A stretch of DNA of 64,000 bases from Ephydatia muelleri (taxonomy: Eukaryota > Porifera > Demospongiae > Spongillida > Spongillidae). Below the pieces are notes generated by a model. The model ran no database searches. It was not told where the DNA came from and saw only the letters and a program-made list of their open reading frames with translations. Position 1 is the stretch's first letter. Each line of letters starts with the position of its first letter. The DNA is taken from assembly GCA_013339895.1 (NCBI GenBank), contig JABACO010000018.1:2348949-2412948 (forward strand), given 5' to 3'. This document shows, in pieces, positions 60,060 through 64,000 of the stretch. The position numbers and the translations under genes were made by a program.

Positions 60060-61040
60060 TTGCGTAGGGCTGCTCCACATTCCGCTGCGGCAGCATTTGC
60101 TTCTTCAACTAAAGGAGCTTGACTGTTGTCCATCGGTCGTTGTCTTTCGTTTCGTAGTTGGCAAAAAGACATCTAGTGTTTGGCCAAAGACAGCGGCTCG
60201 TTTTCGCTCTCTTTCCTTCTGCTGGGAGCGACCCGGTATTGTCGATCGGCCTAGTTGCCGACAGGTCCCGATCCTACTTCCAATTTAAAAATTATAACAC
60301 TAGTCTAGATTAGTAAACCTAAACTAAAACACTTTCACATGTACTAGTCTGGCCGAGTGCGATGATCGAGGGTTAACTTCAAGGCTTAATTCAACTGAGA
60401 TATAAATTATTACACGGGCCAGAAGGCCTGGAGTCGCCTCGGGGAGCGGCCGGGACCCGCACCGTACTTCCACATAAGCGGACCTTGACCCTTTTGAGGG
60501 GGAGGGGTTCGTTCGAACCCCCCGAACCCCCCCCCCCCCCCCCCCCCCCCTGGCTACGGGCTTGGACTATGGCCAGCTGGCTGTCAGGCCGGCTTGGCCT
60601 GACCTTCAAGGCCGGACCCCCAATCTGTCAGGCCGGACCACACACACTCTATGCACCATTACGTGTACAGTAATACAACCTGTCCATCATTTTGGTGACA
60701 TTTGTCCTGCAAGGCATCTTAAAGGAACCTCTTGAGATGCATGCAACAAATTCACAGAAGGTTAGACTGTCAGCAAGAACTGGGAGGAGCAAATTATCAC
60801 ACCATGCACGTGCCAAATGTTTCATGGCTTTATTGTGCTGACTGACTTGTGTGAGACTGAGGAGATGTACAATACTGCTCGAGCTGCGATTTCTCATTTG
60901 GTTGTTAAAACTGCTATTTTATTTATGGCACTAGCCTACTAAGACATCACATACTTTAGTTGGTGCTTGAGATGCCGTTCAATGTGCCTGAGTGTTTCTT
61001 GGAGAACGGCTTGTGGCAATAATCACACCAGCTTTAGCCG
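60060..61040. other. Intergenic stretch with poly-C run
   Basis: No gene recognised. Contains a C24 run near 60,527-60,550 next to GGCTACGGGC, similar to the poly-G containing terminus near 57,950. Confidence 0.5.
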
Positions 61041-61042
61041 CG

Positions 61043-61082
61043 TACCCTTTTTCCTTCGATGTACATCGAAGGAAAAAGGGTA
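61043..61082. repeat. Perfect 40-bp palindrome
   Basis: TACCCTTTTTCCTTCGATGT is followed directly by its exact reverse complement. It sits just outside the truncated fold-back relative. Confidence 0.9.
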
Positions 61083-61558
61083 TATCAGGGTATAACAGCG
61101 TGCAAAGAAATTGCATATTTCCCGGGCGTTACGCGCCATTCACGTATTACGAGGACGTCCTCGAAGCCAGTCGTAATACGTTAATGGCGCGTAACGCCCG
61201 GGAAATATGCAATTTCTTTGCACGCTTGTATCTCCATAACGGATAAAGCAAAAATTAACGAACAGAACAAATCAATAGCGGTAGGACCCTTCTACATAGG
61301 TACCTATTTTGAACCGATTTGGACACTCCTACCTGAAGATGTGGCCGTTTTGAACCCTACGGGGTATCGGACCTTGAAGCGTCGGTACCCCCCCCCCGCA
61401 TGTGTAAGACACCAAAATGGATTTTCACATATAGTAATGGTGTGGTATGTTGTGTTAAAAATAGGAACCGATAGCGTTAATATTTCGGAAGATATACCGA
61501 TTTCAATTTTATGTTATAAAGTAAAATCCACAAGACTCATTTTCGTATAGAACGTTCC
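61083..61558. mobile_element. Truncated fold-back element relative
   Basis: Shares the centre (TTTCCCGGGCGTTACGCG and its complement, arms about 61,105-61,225) and the entire right half of the 51,612-52,392 element through AGAACGTTCC, but the left half stops after about 70 bases. Confidence 0.85.
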
Positions 61559-61794
61559 ACATGTATATATAACAATTGCGCATGTATGATTCATAATAGC
61601 TTGAATGGATGTATTCAATTATTTATGCAACGTGTTTTCTTTCTACTTAAAACAGAATGACAATGACAAGACTATTTTTGGCCATTATCGTGTGGTTGCT
61701 ATGGTTGAAAAGTTCTATTGAACGTTGAACGTATCCATTATTGGAAAGTGGTCATGTTGGATACAAAAAAACTCTGGCAGAAAGTATGTCTGTT

Positions 61795-61945
61795 GCATTT
61801 GGCCTATACCAAGGGGGACCCCCCCTGCCCGTATTTGGCCAAGGGGGACCCTTCCCCCACCTGTATTTGGCCTATCACAAGGGGACAAGGGGGAACTCCT
61901 CTGTCGCATTTGGCCTATACCAAGGGGGACCCCCCAGGAGCAAGT
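61795..61945. repeat. GGCCTATACCAAGGGGGACC minisatellite
   Basis: Four to five imperfect copies of a roughly 30-bp unit containing GGCCTATACCAAGGGGGACC. Frames over it are not convincing. Confidence 0.85.
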
Positions 61946-62086
61946 GCCTGGTTAATGGAATCCCCCTTTCCAAAATCAAGCACACAGGCCTGTAGAAGCA
62001 ATTTAAACAGTACATAAAATGCAAAACACAATAGAAGCGATCAATTGTATACATGAGCATGACTCAAAAACTATATGTTCATTCAC

Positions 62087-64000
62087 TACAGGTGATGACG
62101 AAAACATTGCTTCTCCTCCTCACAAGCTACCACCATCAAAAAGTCCCTTATCAAGCCCAGAAGTTCAATCACCATGCAGTTTCAAGTCTGCAATTTGAAT
62201 CTTCACTTTCAGCTCTGCCATCATCACCTCTGTGTCATCAGTCACCTGCTCAGTCACCAATCTCTGTTATACAAGTATCTGCAACTGCACAAATGTAAGG
62301 ATTGACTTATGTAAAAGATTCTGTTGCAATTTTGTTTAAAAACTAGGGAGGTAAAAGGTTCTACAATTCTAGTACTCAATTCTTTACCTTATTCAACTCC
62401 ACCTTCAAAGATTTCATTGTCTGCTGCATCTTCTGATCACGTTTTATCACCTCCAAGTCAATCTTCAGTCCCACATAGTTCTGATTCTCCAGTTACATGT
62501 ACACTGTATAAGGTTTGTCTTTACTTCTGTAAAAGATGCTGTTGCAATTTTATCAAACTCATTTAGGGAGGCCAAAGGTTCTACAGTTCCAGAACCTAAT
62601 TCTTTACCTCATTCAACTCCACCTTCAAAGATGTCATTGTCTGCTTCATCTTCTTACGTTTTATCACTATAATCATTCCAATTCTGCAGTTATGAGGTAG
62701 GTTGTCCATGGCAACATAATATGTTGCATACTTTATTGATGTAACCTTTCAGTGATCCAAAAGTGACAATACCATTGGCTAAACTAACAACCAGCACCCG
62801 TCATTTAAAGATTAGAGACGACGCTGACAATGAGTATCGAAAAAATGCCGAACGAATGAAGATCCAGTATGCAAAGCGCAAGCGCCATCAAATAAAAACG
62901 TATTCTGCAGGAGACAGTGTCACAGTAAGGATACCCAGAAATGAACGATCGTCAACCGATATGCCTCGCTTGCTGTGCTATATTTTGGAAGCTAAGAATG
63001 ATCAGTACCGTCTCCAGTGAGTTTTTTTGTCCGTGTTTGTATTTTGTTTGAAACTTTCCATCTACATCTACATGTACTTCTATTGAGTAGGTGTGAAAAT
63101 GGAATTATATCAACTTGGTATCCAAGTGGTGAGCTAATGCCTTACACCGGGTCTGTCCCTTTCAAGTACAGTGCAGACAGTTCCAAGCTATCTACCTTAA
63201 GCCTTAGGGAAGCTGCTAGAAACAAAAAGGACCAGCTGAAATGCAATTGTACAAAAGGGTGCAACAATAGGCATTGTCCTTGTAAAGGATCTGGAGGTTA
63301 TTGTACAAGTCACTGCCATCCAAAGCGTGCTTGTGCAAATAAGGAGTGCCATGAAACTGATGACGGGGTTGAGGAGTGTACAGTAACTGGGGCTGATTGT
63401 GATGATAAGATGAAGGTGAACAAAAGAAAGCCCATCAAAAATGCCAAGCACAAGTCTGTGGCTGCAAATGATCACATCAGTTCAAAGTGGGGATTGGCTT
63501 GATGATATGCACATGGATGCAGCATCATCACTCTTATCCTCTCAATTTCCTTCCTTGTGTGGTTTCTATAGCACATTGCTAGGACAGAACTTATCATTTC
63601 CTGTCACAAGAGAGTCCTTCATTCAAATACTGAGGCAATCATTGGATTACAGTTGAGCACACCCAATCCTTTTCTGTTATTGTGTTTGACAGCAAAATCT
63701 GCACAATACCTATGGATGTAAAGACGCAAATCGCTGCTTTGTTGTGCTGTACCAGCTCACGAATCACAACAAGATTTCATAAAACTCAAAGTCAGATTGG
63801 ATCATCAGACTGTGGGGTATTTGCAATAGCATTTGCTACTGACTTGGCATTTGGATTGAAACCAGCAAGCCATCACTATGAACAGGATACGTTACGACCA
63901 CATTTCCTAGAATGTTTGAAAAGTAAACAAATGACACCTTTTCCTTCAAAAAAGATCCAACCAGGAAAGCCTAAGACAGAGTATTTGTATGTATACTGTC
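62087..64000 (+). pseudogene. Transposon protein: integrase tail, Cys-rich CXC-like region, Ulp1-like protease (partial)
   Basis: Plus-strand exons running off the window. Ser/Pro-rich linker exons (about 62,090-62,180; 62,350-62,510; 62,570-62,670), then 62,753-63,016 and 63,091-63,502, joined in phase. The last two encode a basic stretch (MKIQYAKRKRHQIKTYSAGD) with an SVTVRIPRNER motif like the tail of retroviral-type integrases, then a Cys cluster (KCNCTKGCNNRHCPCKGSGG, YCTSHCHPKRACANKECHE). From about 63,487 another frame gives DWLDDMHMDAASSLL, and from about 63,636 a third gives HWITVEHTQSFSVIVFDS and QIGSSDCGVFAIAFATDLAF, the His and Gln/Cys of a C48 (Ulp1-like) protease. Two frame changes make it a likely pseudogene. 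The mix recalls Ginger-type transposons; the integrase core is not seen. Confidence 0.6.

Overview
This is animal nuclear DNA, most likely from a marine sponge (probably a demosponge). The evidence is spliced genes with GT-AG introns, metazoan families (rhodopsin-class GPCR, secretory-pathway Ca2+-ATPase, neurobeachin-type BEACH protein, a Cys-rich-domain/7TM receptor resembling class F), very high microsatellite content, and many cut-and-paste transposons. No bacterial genes, viral genomes, CRISPR arrays, rRNA or convincing tRNA genes were seen. The species cannot be fixed from the sequence alone.

Layout. About 0.77-16.56 kb is one large imperfect palindrome. The left arm (about 0.77-8.05 kb) and right arm (about 8.71-16.56 kb) each carry an intact one-exon GPCR at the outer end, pointing outward, and a decayed copy of a secretory-pathway Ca2+/Mn2+ P-type ATPase (ATP2C/SPCA type). 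A second palindrome (16.56-18.53 kb) follows directly. At 19.2-21.99 kb there are a few exons of an unrecognised gene and a segment that recurs in direct orientation at 34.14-35.79 kb. At 22.8-24.07 kb there is a third partial ATPase copy ending at a fold-back element. At 26.4-28.04 kb lie several in-phase exons of a neurobeachin-like gene. A 1.04-kb element with 42-bp inverted ends and a 7-bp target duplication sits at 29.47-30.51 kb, followed by a frameshifted P-loop NTPase gene (30.66-31.84 kb). Minus-strand pseudogene pieces of a RING-like/transposase-like family lie at 32.3-33.7 and 36.1-36.5 kb.

The most striking part is 38.9-46 kb. It holds a pogo-like MITE containing a huge AC tract, a 3.1-kb transposon (39,869-42,984) with about 150-bp terminal inverted repeats and a perfect 9-bp target duplication that carries a RecQ-type helicase gene and a convergent zinc-finger gene, then a hAT-type element (43,061-45,541) into which a second copy of itself has jumped in reverse orientation. 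Both the inner and outer copies keep exact 8-bp target duplications. A hAT transposase C-terminus follows. At 46.7-47.8 kb is a broken copy, and at 54.0-56.34 kb an apparently intact copy, of a CRD/7TM receptor gene. Between them are a decayed non-LTR reverse transcriptase (48.1-48.6 kb) and another hAT-type element (51,573-53,370) carrying a 781-bp near-perfect fold-back in its end. The last part (57.7-64 kb) holds a TTF-zinc-finger hAT pseudogene, AT-rich minisatellites, another fold-back relative, and a transposon-type protein with integrase-tail, Cys-rich and Ulp1-like protease regions running off the window end.

Overall this is a gene-poor, transposon-rich region shaped by inverted segmental duplication. 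The host loci with reasonable claim to function are the two GPCRs, the CRD/7TM receptor and the neurobeachin-like exons.
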